Source: Paralichthys olivaceus
Lineage: Eukaryota > Chordata > Actinopteri > Pleuronectiformes > Paralichthyidae
Length of the DNA stretch: 64,000 bases
Reading direction: 5' to 3'
NCBI RefSeq assembly: GCF_024713975.1
Contig: NC_091111.1
Coordinates: forward strand, 17,519,501-17,583,500
Below, in pieces: positions 19,387 to 31,600 of this stretch. The first letter of the stretch is position 1, and every line of letters begins with the position of its first letter. Made by a program: the position numbers and the translations under genes. Below the pieces are notes generated by a model. It was not told where the DNA came from, searched no databases, and saw nothing but the letters and a program-made list of their open reading frames with translations.

Positions 19387-20803
19387 AGCTTATCATATCC
19401 TAGACCTGACACTGTTTGATGCACAGAGCTACAGTATCTTCTCATGTGAGTGACGTTGCTGCAAACTAGTACTTTTCCAAAGCTGTCCGTGATAATGTGG
19501 GGTGCAGTGTCACACTGTGCACTTCGAGTATTCTCAAAATAAATCCACTCAATTTACCAAAAATCTGATGAGCCATCAAATGCACTCATCAAACAGAATC
19601 AGAACAAGAGATTGATGTATACACAATGTATTTGTATCAGACAAACTGAAAGGACATTTTGTTACTTTCTAAATATTAGACTCTAAAACATTACACAGCC
19701 TTTTATCACGATACTTTGCTCTTAATTTCATATTGTTTCAAATAATTGTATATTTTATTTTCAGATATGTTGAACTGTTTTCTATTATTATTATTTACAA
19801 CATTTTTTTTTGTGCTAATTAAACTCATGGATCTTGTGAAAGATCATGCTGATTACAGATAACCCCCTTCTGATGTATGTAGCAAAGGGCCAGGAGTGAT
19901 TAGGCAGCCAACTAGTGTGGGAAAAGCAGTGACTCACAGGTTATGCAACTGAAAATCACCTGAAGCAGTGGTTTGAATATGATTATATATGTTATCTAAA
20001 TTAATGGGACCTCTAGTCTGAGTTATTCTTTGACCCTAAATAATAATAAACCAAGGGCATGGAAGTGCCTAATCAATGATTAACTTATTTTAATTTTACT
20101 TTTACTTTAAAATTGATCCTTGAACACAACTTTTGTTCCAGGTGAAGACTCAGGTACAGTTTAAGCTAATTAATTGATTTTTATAAGGACAGATTTTTGT
20201 CTGTGAGCACTGGATGTGTGCTAATTGTTATCTTGGGTTTCAATGAAACCTTATTAAACAATTGGACAAATGAAGTCTTATATTTATGTAACCCAGATCT
20301 CCTGGGCCTGAGCTCGTAAACACAAAAAAAATGAATATGATCTCAGAAGAATATTTGAAACGAATCTTATCTTTTGTTTAAATTCCTCTAATTAATATTA
20401 AAGACCACCACAACTGTATTTTAAAAGTCAAAACCTTCACAGGTGTTTATTTACAATAGGAAATAAATGAAAAGGCTGTGAATTCCTCTCAGGAAGTAAA
20501 ATATTTACAAAACAAAATAAATGCACAAAATAAAATACAGGGTCTCTTTAAATTGTTTAAACTGTTCCTATGACTTCTCAATGTACCCTTTAATTCACTG
20601 GTTAAATAAAATCTTTACCTTTCACAGGTCTCTGAATAAAAACAAACACAATTCCTATCAACTGTAAATTGACTCACAAACATCACATGTGGGCCCACTT
20701 CAGAAATGATCAACTTGAAACTTAGTTGCAGGCCTGTAGTGATGCTCGGGTGCGGTGAGGCCTGAAAACTGAGTGGCCACTCCACTCAATCAAGAGCATA
20801 AAA
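19387..20803. repeat. outer inverted repeat, right arm (1.42 kb)
   Basis: This mirrors 4894-6043. Its outer end CTCAATCAAGAGCATAAA matches the reverse complement of the left arm start. The only large difference is a 266-bp segment at 19975-20240, which accounts for the length difference. Confidence 0.85.
19975..20240. repeat. 266-bp segment present only in right outer arm
   Basis: The segment is bounded by the 5-bp direct repeat GGTTT (19970-19974 and 20236-20240). The left arm has a single copy of the equivalent AAACC at about 5455-5459 and lacks the rest. I see no terminal inverted repeats, poly(A) tail or coding potential. It is either an insertion with target duplication or a microhomology deletion in the left arm. 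Confidence 0.7.
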
Positions 20804-22171
20804 TAAAAGCACGTGCATTGTCATATCAGTTCGATACTCACAGGTCCAAAACGAGGAGCAATGGGGCAACGACAGTCACAGAAAGGGGTGATGGCAGTCA
20901 CAATCCGAACACAGGCAGCGCACACAGTGGCGAAAATCCAGGGAAGAATAAAACAGCAGGGTCCATCCACCGGCAACCATCTCAGTTTCTCTCTCTCTTC
21001 ACAGACGTCCGTCTCCTTTAATTACATGAACTCTATTGAGCCATAATATCATCACGCTAAATCGTACTGACTTAACGTTAGCCCGTTTTAGCATTGAAAA
21101 CAACAGTGCTAAAGCTAAGATATACAGACACGTCATGCTATGCTAGCGGGTGGCTAATCACATTACACCTCGGTCTTTCTCACTACAACATTAAGTTACA
21201 GCTCACAATTTAAGGCACACACATTATATTTACCTTTGGCAGGTTACATAGAAGAGTAATATACAGGACCACGAGTAGTCGACCTCTTAATTGTTTCCCA
21301 CAGCACTATACTGTTCCTCAGGACTCCGGACTCTCTCTCTCTCTCTCACCTGTTTAAAGCTGAACCACACCCTGCACTTCATGTCCCGCCCCATACAAGA
21401 CGGATGACTTGGATTGGCTGTGACTTTGCTACTACCCAATGAGAAATACAGATACTGAATGACTGACACACAACTGAGAACAAGTTAGATTTCACATTAA
21501 AAGCACTCAAATCAATAAGTCTCTTGTCTTCTCAATCACAGAGCCTTTTAACCACACATCTATTTATTGATTTACTTTTTAACTGTAAATAGCTAAACTT
21601 ATTAACTGTACATATTATATTTATTACATTTTATCTCGTATTTAACCTTATTTTAACTCCTATTTTTAATAATATGAACTTATCTAATTATCAGGAACTT
21701 TCTATTTTAATACAACATTTGTTCTGCTATTTTGAGATTCATTTTATGCACTGTATCCTTATGATTTTTATACAGGGCTACATTTATGTTTTTGTTACAT
21801 AGCCAATGTTAGCATTAGCAGCTGTCGACCTATCACTATCTTTTAAAACATGCAAGTTCAGCATCAAACTTTGTCCCTTTACTTACAAAGGTCTGTCTCC
21901 AGCAGTGGAAAGCAACACCAATGTTAACTTTCATTTTGCTTCTTTTTCTATCACTCCTATATGAACTGCAATACCGATCAACTCCGCTATAAAGCACTGG
22001 GTATAATTTCACACTCACTCAGGCATTTGAGGTGATATGTTTCTCATTATCCAATTTATGTGGATGTGAACAGAATTTATGAAAGCAAATCTGAACAAAT
22101 AATTAAAGATATAAATTGACTGTATATTTATTGTGATAATATAATTTTGTATCTGTACTATATGCAGTGTA
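20804..22171. other. intergenic, possible minus-strand 5' exon
   Basis: No protein gene is recognised. On the minus strand a relatively CpG-containing stretch at about 20842-21000 ends in a good splice donor (GACCT then GTGAGT, GT at 20841-20840), so a noncoding first exon is possible. A (CT)n tract lies at about 21327-21347. From about 21540 the DNA is AT-rich up to the sharp satellite start. Confidence 0.4.
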
Positions 22172-24372
22172 TAGATTTGGTGGTTTCACCATTTCCAAAG
22201 GTCGTAGAAGCTCGGGGATGGTCCCAATGGATTGGGCAGAGCCACATTAGTGGAGATGGAACCAACTTCCAAGTCTCTATGACCTTCAGAAAAAAAGTTA
22301 TTGAACAATATCTTGAACTCCTATAGGTTTTCATCCCTAACCCTAATCACAACCAAAAAATCAAACATTAATCACAACCCTAACCCTACCCCTTCCAAAG
22401 GTTGTAGAAGCTCGGGGGTGGTACCAATGGATCGGGCATAGCCACATTAGTGGAGATGGAACCAACTTCCAAGTCTCTATGACCTACAGAAAAAAAGTTA
22501 TTGAAGAATATCTTGAGCTCCAATGGGTATTCATCCCTAACCCTAACCCTAATAGCAACCCTAACCCTAACCCTAATTGCAACCCTAACCCTAACCCTAA
22601 TTGCAACCCTAACCCATATTAGGGATTAATTGAAATAACTCCGCGCTGCTTGCTCGAAATGTGCTGAAATTCGGTGTGGTTGTGTGGCAGGCCACCCTTT
22701 ATTAATCATGAAATGCACAAGTCTCTAGGACTTTCAGAAGAAAAGTTATTCAAAAATATCTTGTACTTTTTTTAATAGATTTGGTGGTTTCACCATTTCT
22801 GAAGGTCGTAGAAGCTCGGGGATGGTCCCAATGGATCGGGCAGAGTCACATTAGTGGAGATGGAACCAACTTCCAAGTCTCTATGACCTTCAAAAAAAAG
22901 TTATTGAACAATATCTTGAACTCCTATAGGTTTTCATCCCTAACCCTAACCCTAATCACAACCAAAAAATCAAACACTAATCACAACCCTAACCCTACCC
23001 CTTCCAAAGGTCGTAGAAGTTCGCTGGTGGTACCAATGGATCGGGCATAGCCACATTAGTGGAGATGGAACCAACTTCCAAGTCTCTATGACCTTCAGAA
23101 AAAAAGTTATTGAACAATATCTTGAACTCCTATAGGTTTTCATCCCTAACCCTAACCCTAATCACAACCAAAAAATCAAACATTAATCACAACCCTAACC
23201 CTACCCCTTCCAAAGGTCGTAGAAGCTCGGGGGTGGTACCAATGGATCGGGCATAGCCACATTAGTGGAGATGGAACCAACTTCAAAGTCTCTATGACCT
23301 ACAGAAAAAAAGTTATTGAAGAATATCTTGAGCTCCAATGGGTATTCATCCCTAACCCTAACCCTAATTGCAACCCTAACCCTAACCCTAATTGCAACCC
23401 TAACCCATATTAGGGATTTATTGGAATAACTCCGCGCTGCTTGCTCGAAACGTGCTGAAATTCGGTGTGGTTGTGTGGCAGGCCACCCTTTATTAATCAT
23501 GAAATGCACAAGTCTCTAGGACTTTCAGAAGAAAAGTTATTCAAAAATATCTTGTACTTTTTTTAATAGATTTGGTGGTTTCACCATTTCCGAAGGTCGT
23601 AGAAGCTCGGAGATGGTCACAATGGATCGGGCAGAGTCACATTAGTGGAGATGGAACCAACTTCCAAGTCTCTATGACCTTCAGAAAAAAAGTTATTGAA
23701 CAATATCTTGAACTCCTATAGGTTTTCATCCCTAACCCTAACCCTAATCACAACCAAAAAATCAAACACTAATCACAACCCTAACCCTACCCCTTCCAAA
23801 GGTCGTAGAAGTTCGGGGGTGGTACCAATGGATCGGGCATAGCCACATTAGTGGAGATGGAACCAACTTCCAAGTCTCTATGACCTTCAGAAAAAAAGTT
23901 ATTGAACAATATCTTGAACTCCTATAGGTTTTCATCCCTAACCCTAACCCTAATTGCAACCCTAACCCTAACCCTAATTGCAACCCTAACCCATATTAGG
24001 GATTAATTGGAATAACTCTGCGCTGCTTGCTCGAAACGTGGTGAAATTCGGTGTGGTTGTGTGGCAGGCCACCCTTTATTAATCATGAAATGCACAAGTC
24101 TCTAGGACTTTCAGAAGAAAAGTTATTCAAAAATATCTTGTACTTTTTTTTATAGATTTGGTGGTTTCACCATTTCCGAAAGTCGTAGAAGCTCGGGGAT
24201 GGTCCCAATGGATCGGGCAGAGTCACATTAGTGGAGATGGAACCAACTTCCAAGTCTCTATGACCTTCAGAAAAAAAGTTATTGAACAATATCTTGAACT
24301 CCTATAGGTTTTCATCCCTAACCCTAACCCTAATCACAACCCAAAAAGCAAACACTAATCACAACCCTAACC
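22172..24372. repeat. proximal edge of the satellite, irregular and more diverged
   Basis: Units here differ more from the consensus (for example TTTCCAAAGGTC or TTTCTGAAGGTC in A and a GTTCGCTGG variant), and extra A-type monomers are interposed (around 22998-23208 and 23795-23935). The regular 610-bp register starts at about 24.4 kb. Array edges typically escape homogenisation. Confidence 0.8.
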
Positions 24373-25390
24373 CTACCCCTTCCAAAGGTCGTAGAAGCTC
24401 GGGGGTGGTACCAATGGATCGGGCATAGCCACATTAGTGGAGATGGAACCAACTTCCAAGTCTCTATGACCTACAGAAAAAAAGTTATTGAAGAATATCT
24501 TGAGCTCCAATGGGTATTCATCCCTAACCCTAACCCTAATAGCAACCCTAACCCTAACCCTAATCACAACCCTAACCCTAACCCTAATTGCAACCCTAAC
24601 CCTAATTGCAACCCTAACCCATATTAGGGATTAATTGGAATAACTCTGCGCTGCTTGCTCGAAACGTGCTGAAATTCGGTGTGGTTGTGTGGCAGGCCAC
24701 CCTTTATTAATCATGAAATGCACAAGTCTCTAGGACTTTCAGAAGAAAAGTTATTCAAAAATATCTTGTACTTTTTTTTATAGATTTGGTGGTTTCACCA
24801 TTTCCGAAAGTCGTAGAAGCTCGGGGATGGTCCCAATGGATCGGGCAGAGTCACATTAGTGGAGATGGAACCAACTTCCAAGTCTCTATGACCTTCAGAA
24901 AAAAAGTTATTGAACAATATCTTGAACTCCTATAGGTTTTCATCCCTAACCCTAACCCTAATCACAACCAAAAAATCAAACACTAATCACAACCCTAACC
25001 CTACCCCTTCCAAAGGTCGTAGAAGCTCGGGGGTGGTACCAATGGATCGGGCACACCCACATTAGTGGAGATGGAACCAACTTCCAAGTCTCTATGACCT
25101 ACAGAAAAAAAGTTATTGAAGAATATCTTGAGCTCCAATGGGTATTCATCCCTAACCCTAACCCTAATAGCAACCCTAACCCTAACCCTAATCACAACCC
25201 TAACCCTAACCCTAATTGCAACCCTAACCCATATTAGGGATTAATTGGAATAACTCTGCGCTGCTTGCTCGAAACGTGCTGAAATTCAGTGTGGTTGTGT
25301 GGCAGGCCACCCTTTATTAATCATGAAATGCACAAGTCTCTAGGACTTTCAGAAGAAAAGTTATTCAAAAATATCTTGTACTTTTTTTTA

Positions 25391-28300
25391 TAGATTTGGT
25401 GGTTTCACCATTTCCGAAAGTCGTAGAAGCTCGGGGATGGTCCCAATGGATCGGGCAGAGTCACATTAGTGGAGATGGAACCAACTTCCAAGTCTCTTTG
25501 ACCTTCAGAAAAAAAGTTATTGAACAATATCTTGAACTCCTATAGGTTTTCATCCCTAACCCTAACCCTAATCACAACCAAAAAATCAAACACTAATCAC
25601 AACCCTAACCCTACCCCTTCCAAAGGTCGTAGAAGCTCGGGGGTGGTACCAATGGATCGGGCACACCCACATTAGTGGAGATGGAACCAACTTCCAAGTC
25701 TCTATGACCTACAGAAAAAAAGTTATTGAAGAATATCTTGAGCTCCAATGGGTATTCATCCCTAACCCTAACCCTAATAGCAACCCTAACCCTAACCCTA
25801 ATCACAACCCTAACCCTAACCCTAATTGCAACCCTAACCCATATTAGGGATTAATTGGAATAACTCTGCGCTGCTTGCTCGAAACGTGCTGGAATTCGGT
25901 GTGGTTGTGTGGCAGGCCACCCTTTATTAATCATGAAATGCACAAGTCTCTAGGACTTTCAGAAGAAAAGTTATTCAAAAATATCTTGTACTTTTTTTTA
26001 TAGATTTGGTGGTTTCACCATTTCCGAAAGTCGTAGAAGCTCGGGGATGGTCCCAATGGATCGGGCAGAGCCACATTAGTGGAGATGGAACCAACTTCCA
26101 AGTCTCTATGACCTTCAGAAAAAAAGTTATTGAACAATATCTTGAACTCCTATAGGTTTTCATCCCTAACCCTAACCCTAATCACAACCAAAAAATCAAA
26201 CACTAATCACAACCCTAACCCTACCCCTTCCAAAGGTCGTAGAAGCTCGGGGGTGGTACCAATGGATCGGGCACACCCACATTAGTGGAGATGGAACCAA
26301 CTTCCAAGTCTCTATGACCTACAGAAAAAAAGTTATTGAAGAATATCTTGAGCTCCAATGGGTATTCATCCCTAACCCTAACCCTAATAGCAACCCTAAC
26401 CCTAACCCTAATCACAACCCTAACCCTAACCCTAATTGCAACCCTAACCCATATTAGGGATTAATTGGAATAACTCTGCGCTGCTTGCTCGAAACGTGCT
26501 GAAATTCAGTGTGGTTGTGTGGCAGGCCACCCTTTATTAATCATGAAATGCACAAGTCTCTAGGACTTTCAGAAGAAAAGTTATTCAAAAATATCTTGTA
26601 CTTTTTTTTATAGATTTGGTGGTTTCACCATTTCCGAAAGTCGTAGAAGCTCGGGGATGGTCCCAATGGATCGGGCAGAGTCACATTAGTGGAGATGGAA
26701 CCAACTTCCAAGTCTCTTTGACCTTCAGAAAAAAAGTTATTGAACAATATCTTGAACTCCTATAGGTTTTCATCCCTAACCCTAACCCTAATCACAACCA
26801 AAAAATCAAACACTAATCACAACCCTAACCCTACCCCTTCCAAAGGTCGTAGAAGCTCGGGGGTGGTACCAATGGATCGGGCACACCCACATTAGTGGAG
26901 ATGGAACCAACTTCCAAGTCTCTATGACCTACAGAAAAAAAGTTATTGAAGAATATCTTGAGCTCCAATGGGTATTCATCCCTAACCCTAACCCTAATAG
27001 CAACCCTAACCCTAACCCTAATCACAACCCTAACCCTAACCCTAATTGCAACCCTAACCCATATTAGGGATTAATTGGAATAACTCTGCGCTGCTTGCTC
27101 GAAACGTGCTGGAATTCGGTGTGGTTGTGTGGCAGGCCACCCTTTATTAATCATGAAATGCACAAGTCTCTAGGACTTTCAGAAGAAAAGTTATTCAAAA
27201 ATATCTTGTACTTTTTTTTATAGATTTGGTGGTTTCACCATTTCCGAAAGTCGTAGAAGCTCGGGGATGGTCCCAATGGATCGGGCAGAGCCACATTAGT
27301 GGAGATGGAACCAACTTCCAAGTCTCTATGACCTTCAGAAAAAAAGTTATTGAACAATATCTTGAACTCCTATAGGTTTTCATCCCTAACCCTAACCCTA
27401 ATCACAACCAAAAAATCAAACACTAATCACAACCCTAACCCTACCCCTTCCAAAGGTCGTAGAAGCTCGGGGGTGGTACCAATGGATCGGGCACACCCAC
27501 ATTAGTGGAGATGGAACCAACTTCCAAGTCTCTATGACCTACAGAAAAAAAGTTATTGAAGAATATCTTGAGCTCCAATGGGTATTCATCCCTAACCCTA
27601 ACCCTAATAGCAACCCTAACCCTAACCCTAATCACAACCCTAACCCTAACCCTAATTGCAACCCTAACCCATATTAGGGATTAATTGGAATAACTCTGCG
27701 CTGCTTGCTCGAAACGTGCTGAAATTCGGTGTGGTTGTGTGGCAGGCCACCCTTTATTAATCATGAAATGCACAAGTCTCTAGGACTTTCAGAAGAAAAG
27801 TTATTCAAAAATATCTTGTACTTTTTTTTATAGATTTGGTGGTTTCACCATTTCCGAAAGTTGTAGAAGCTCGGGGATGGTCCCAATGGATCGGGCAGAG
27901 TCACATTAGTGGAGATGGAACCAACTTCCAAGTCTCTATGACCTTCAGAAAAAAAGTTATTGAACAATATCTTGAACTCCTATAGGTTTTCATCCCTAAC
28001 CCTAACCCTAATCACAACCAAAAAATCAAACACTAATCACAACCCTAACCCTACCCCTTCCAAAGGTCGTAGAAGCTCGGGGGTGGTACCAATGGATCGG
28101 GCACACCCACATTAGTGGAGATGGAACCAACTTCCAAGTCTCTATGACCTACAGAAAAAAAGTTATTGAAGAATATCTTGAGCTCCAATGGGTATTCATC
28201 CCTAACCCTAACCCTAATAGCAACCCTAACCCTAACCCTAATCACAACCCTAACCCTAACCCTAATTGCAACCCTAACCCATATTAGGGATTAATTGGAA

Positions 28301-28660
28301 TAACTCTGCGCTGCTTGCTCGAAACGTGCTGAAATTCGGTGTGGTTGTGTGGCAGGCCACCCTTTATTAATCATGAAATGCACAAGTCTCTAGGACTTTC
28401 AGAAGAAAAGTTATTCAAAAATATCTTGTACTTTTTTTTATAGATTTGGTGGTTTCACCATTTCCGAAAGTCGTAGAAGCTCGGGGATGGTCCCAATGGA
28501 TCGGGCAGAGCCACATTAGTGGAGATGGAACCAACTTCCAAGTCTCTATGACCTTCAGAAAAAAAGTTATTGAACAATATCTTGAACTCCTATAGGTTTT
28601 CATCCCTAACCCTAACCCTAATCACAACCAAAAAATCAAACACTAATCACAACCCTAACC
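25391..28660. repeat. 1220-bp dimeric higher-order repeat
   Basis: Unit variants alternate. GCAGAGCCACATT (instead of GCAGAGTCACATT) recurs at about 26064, 27284 and 28504, and CTCTTTGACC at about 25496 and 26716. Both are spaced by 1220 bp, twice the basic unit. Confidence 0.85.
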
Positions 28661-31600
28661 CTACCCCTTCCAAAGGTCGTAGAAGCTCGGGGGTGGTACC
28701 AATGGATCGGGCACACCCACATTAGTGGAGATGGAACCAACTTCCAAGTCTCTATGACCTACAGAAAAAAAGTTATTGAAGAATATCTTGAGCTCCAATG
28801 GGTATTCATCCCTAACCCTAACCCTAATAGCAACCCTAACCCTAACCCTAATCACAACCCTAACCCTAACCCTAATTGCAACCCTAACCCATATTAGGGA
28901 TTAATTGGAATAACTCTGCGCTGCTTGCTCGAAACGTGGTGAAATTCGGTGTGGTTGTGTGGCAGGCCACCCTTTATTAATCATGAAATGCACAAGTCTC
29001 TAGGACTTTCAGAAGAAAAGTTATTCAAAAATATCTTGTACTTTTTTTTATAGATTTGGTGGTTTCACCATTTCCGAAAGTCGTAGAAGCTCGGGGATGG
29101 TCCCAATGGATCGGGCAGAGTCACATTAGTGGAGATGGAACCAACTTCCAAGTCTCTTTGACCTTCAGAAAAAAAGTTATTGAACAATATCTTGAACTCC
29201 TATAGGTTTTCATCCCTAACCCTAACCCTAATCACAACCAAAAAATCAAACACTAATCACAACCCTAACCCTACCCCTTCCAAAGGTCGTAGAAGCTCGG
29301 GGGTGGTACCAATGGATTGGGCACACCCACATTAGTGGAGATGGAACCAACTTCCAAGTCTCTATGACCTACAGAAAAAAAGTTATTGAAGAATATCTTG
29401 AGCTCCAATGGGTATTCATCCCTAACCCTAACCCTAATAGCAACCCTAACCCTAACCCTAATCACAACCCTAACCCTAACCCTAATTGCAACCCTAACCC
29501 ATATTAGGGATTAATTGGAATAACTCTGCGCTGCTTGCTCGAAACGTGCTGAAATTCAGTGTGGTTGTGTGGCAGGCCACCCTTTATTAATCATGAAATG
29601 CACAAGTCTCTAGGACTTTCAGAAGAAAAGTTATTCAAAAATATCTTGTACTTTTTTTTATAGATTTGGTGGTTTCACCATTTCCGAAAGTCGTAGAAGC
29701 TCGGGGATGGTCCCAATGGATCGGGCAGAGTCACATTAGTGGAGATGGAACCAACTTCCAAGTCTCTTTGACCTTCAGAAAAAAAGTTATTGAACAATAT
29801 CTTGAACTCCTATAGGTTTTCATCCCTAACCCTAACCCTAATCACAACCAAAAAATCAAACACTAATCACAACCCTAACCCTACCCCTTCCAAAGGTCGT
29901 AGAAGCTCGGGGGTGGTACCAATGGATCGGGCACACCCACATTAGTGGAGATGGAACCAACTTCCAAGTCTCTATGACCTACAGAAAAAAAGTTATTGAA
30001 GAATATCTTGAGCTCCAATGGGTATTCATCCCTAACCCTAACCCTAATAGCAACCCTAACCCTAACCCTAATCACAACCCTAACCCTAACCCTAATTGCA
30101 ACCCTAACCCATATTAGGGATTAATTGGAATAACTCTGCGCTGCTTGCTCGAAACATGCTGAAATTCGGTGTGGTTGTGTGGCAGGCCACCCTTTATTAA
30201 TCATGAAATGCACAAGTCTCTAGGACTTTCAGAAGAAAAGTTATTCAAAAATATCTTGTACTTTTTTTTATAGATTTGGTGGTTTCACCATTTCCGAAAG
30301 TCGTAGAAGCTCGGGGATGGTCCCAATGGATCGGGCAGAGTCACATTAGTAGAGATGGAACCAACTTCCAAGTCTCTTTGACCTTCAGAAAAAAAGTTAT
30401 TGAACAATATCTTGAACTCCTATAGGTTTTCATCCCTAACCCTAACCCTAATCACAACCAAAAAATCAAACACTAATCACAACCCTAACCCTACCCCTTC
30501 CAAAGGTCGTAGAAGCTCGGGGGTGGTACCAATGGATCGGGCACACCCACATTAGTGGAGATGGAACCAACTTCCAAGTCTCTATGACCTACAGAAAAAA
30601 AGTTATTGAAGAATATCTTGAGCTCCAATGGGTATTCATCCCTAACCCTAACCCTAATAGCAACCCTAACCCTAACCCTAATCACAACCCTAACCCTAAC
30701 CCTAATTGCAACCCTAACCCATATTAGGGATTAATTGGAATAACTCTGCGCTGCTTGCTCGAAACGTGCTGAAATTCGGTGTGGTTGTGTGGCAGGCCAC
30801 CCTTTATTAATCATGAAATGCACAAGTCTCTAGGACTTTCAGAAGAAAAGTTATTCAAAAATATCTTGTACTTTTTTTTATAGATTTGGTGGTTTCACCA
30901 TTTCCGAAAGTCGTAGAAGCTCGGGGATGGTCCCAATGGATCGGGCAGAGTCACATTAGTGGAGATGGAACCAACTTCCAAGTCTCTTTGACCTTCAGAA
31001 AAAAAGTTATTGAACAATATCTTGAACTCCTATAGGTTTTCATCCCTAACCCTAACCCTAATCACAACCAAAAAATCAAACACTAATCACAACCCTAACC
31101 CTACCCCTTCCAAAGGTCGTAGAAGCTCGGGGGTGGTACCAATGGATCGGGCATAGCCACATTAGTGGAGATGGAACCAACTTCCAAGTCTCTATGACCT
31201 ACAGAAAAAAAGTTATTGAAGAATATCTTGAGCTCCAATGGGTATTCATCCCTAACCCTAACCCTAATAGCAACCCTAACCCTAACCCTAATCACAACCC
31301 TAACCCTAACCCTAATTGCAACCCTAACCCTAATTGCAACCCTAACCCATATTAGGGATTAATTGGAATAACTCTGCGCTGCTTGCTCGAAACGTGCTGA
31401 AATTCGGTGTGGTTGTGTGGCAGGCCACCCTTTATTAATCATGAAATGCACAAGTCTCTAGGACTTTCAGAAGAAAAGTTATTCAAAAATATCTTGTACT
31501 TTTTTTTATAGATTTGGTGGTTTCACCATTTCCGAAAGTCGTAGAAGCTCGGGGATGGTCCCAATGGATCGGGCAGAGTCACATTAGTGGAGATGGAACC

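Noticed and set aside
25255-25275. TTCGAGCAAGCAGCG on the minus strand, similar to a CENP-B box
   Set aside because: It departs from the TTCG-A-CGGG core at the essential last positions, so centromere identity cannot be argued from it.
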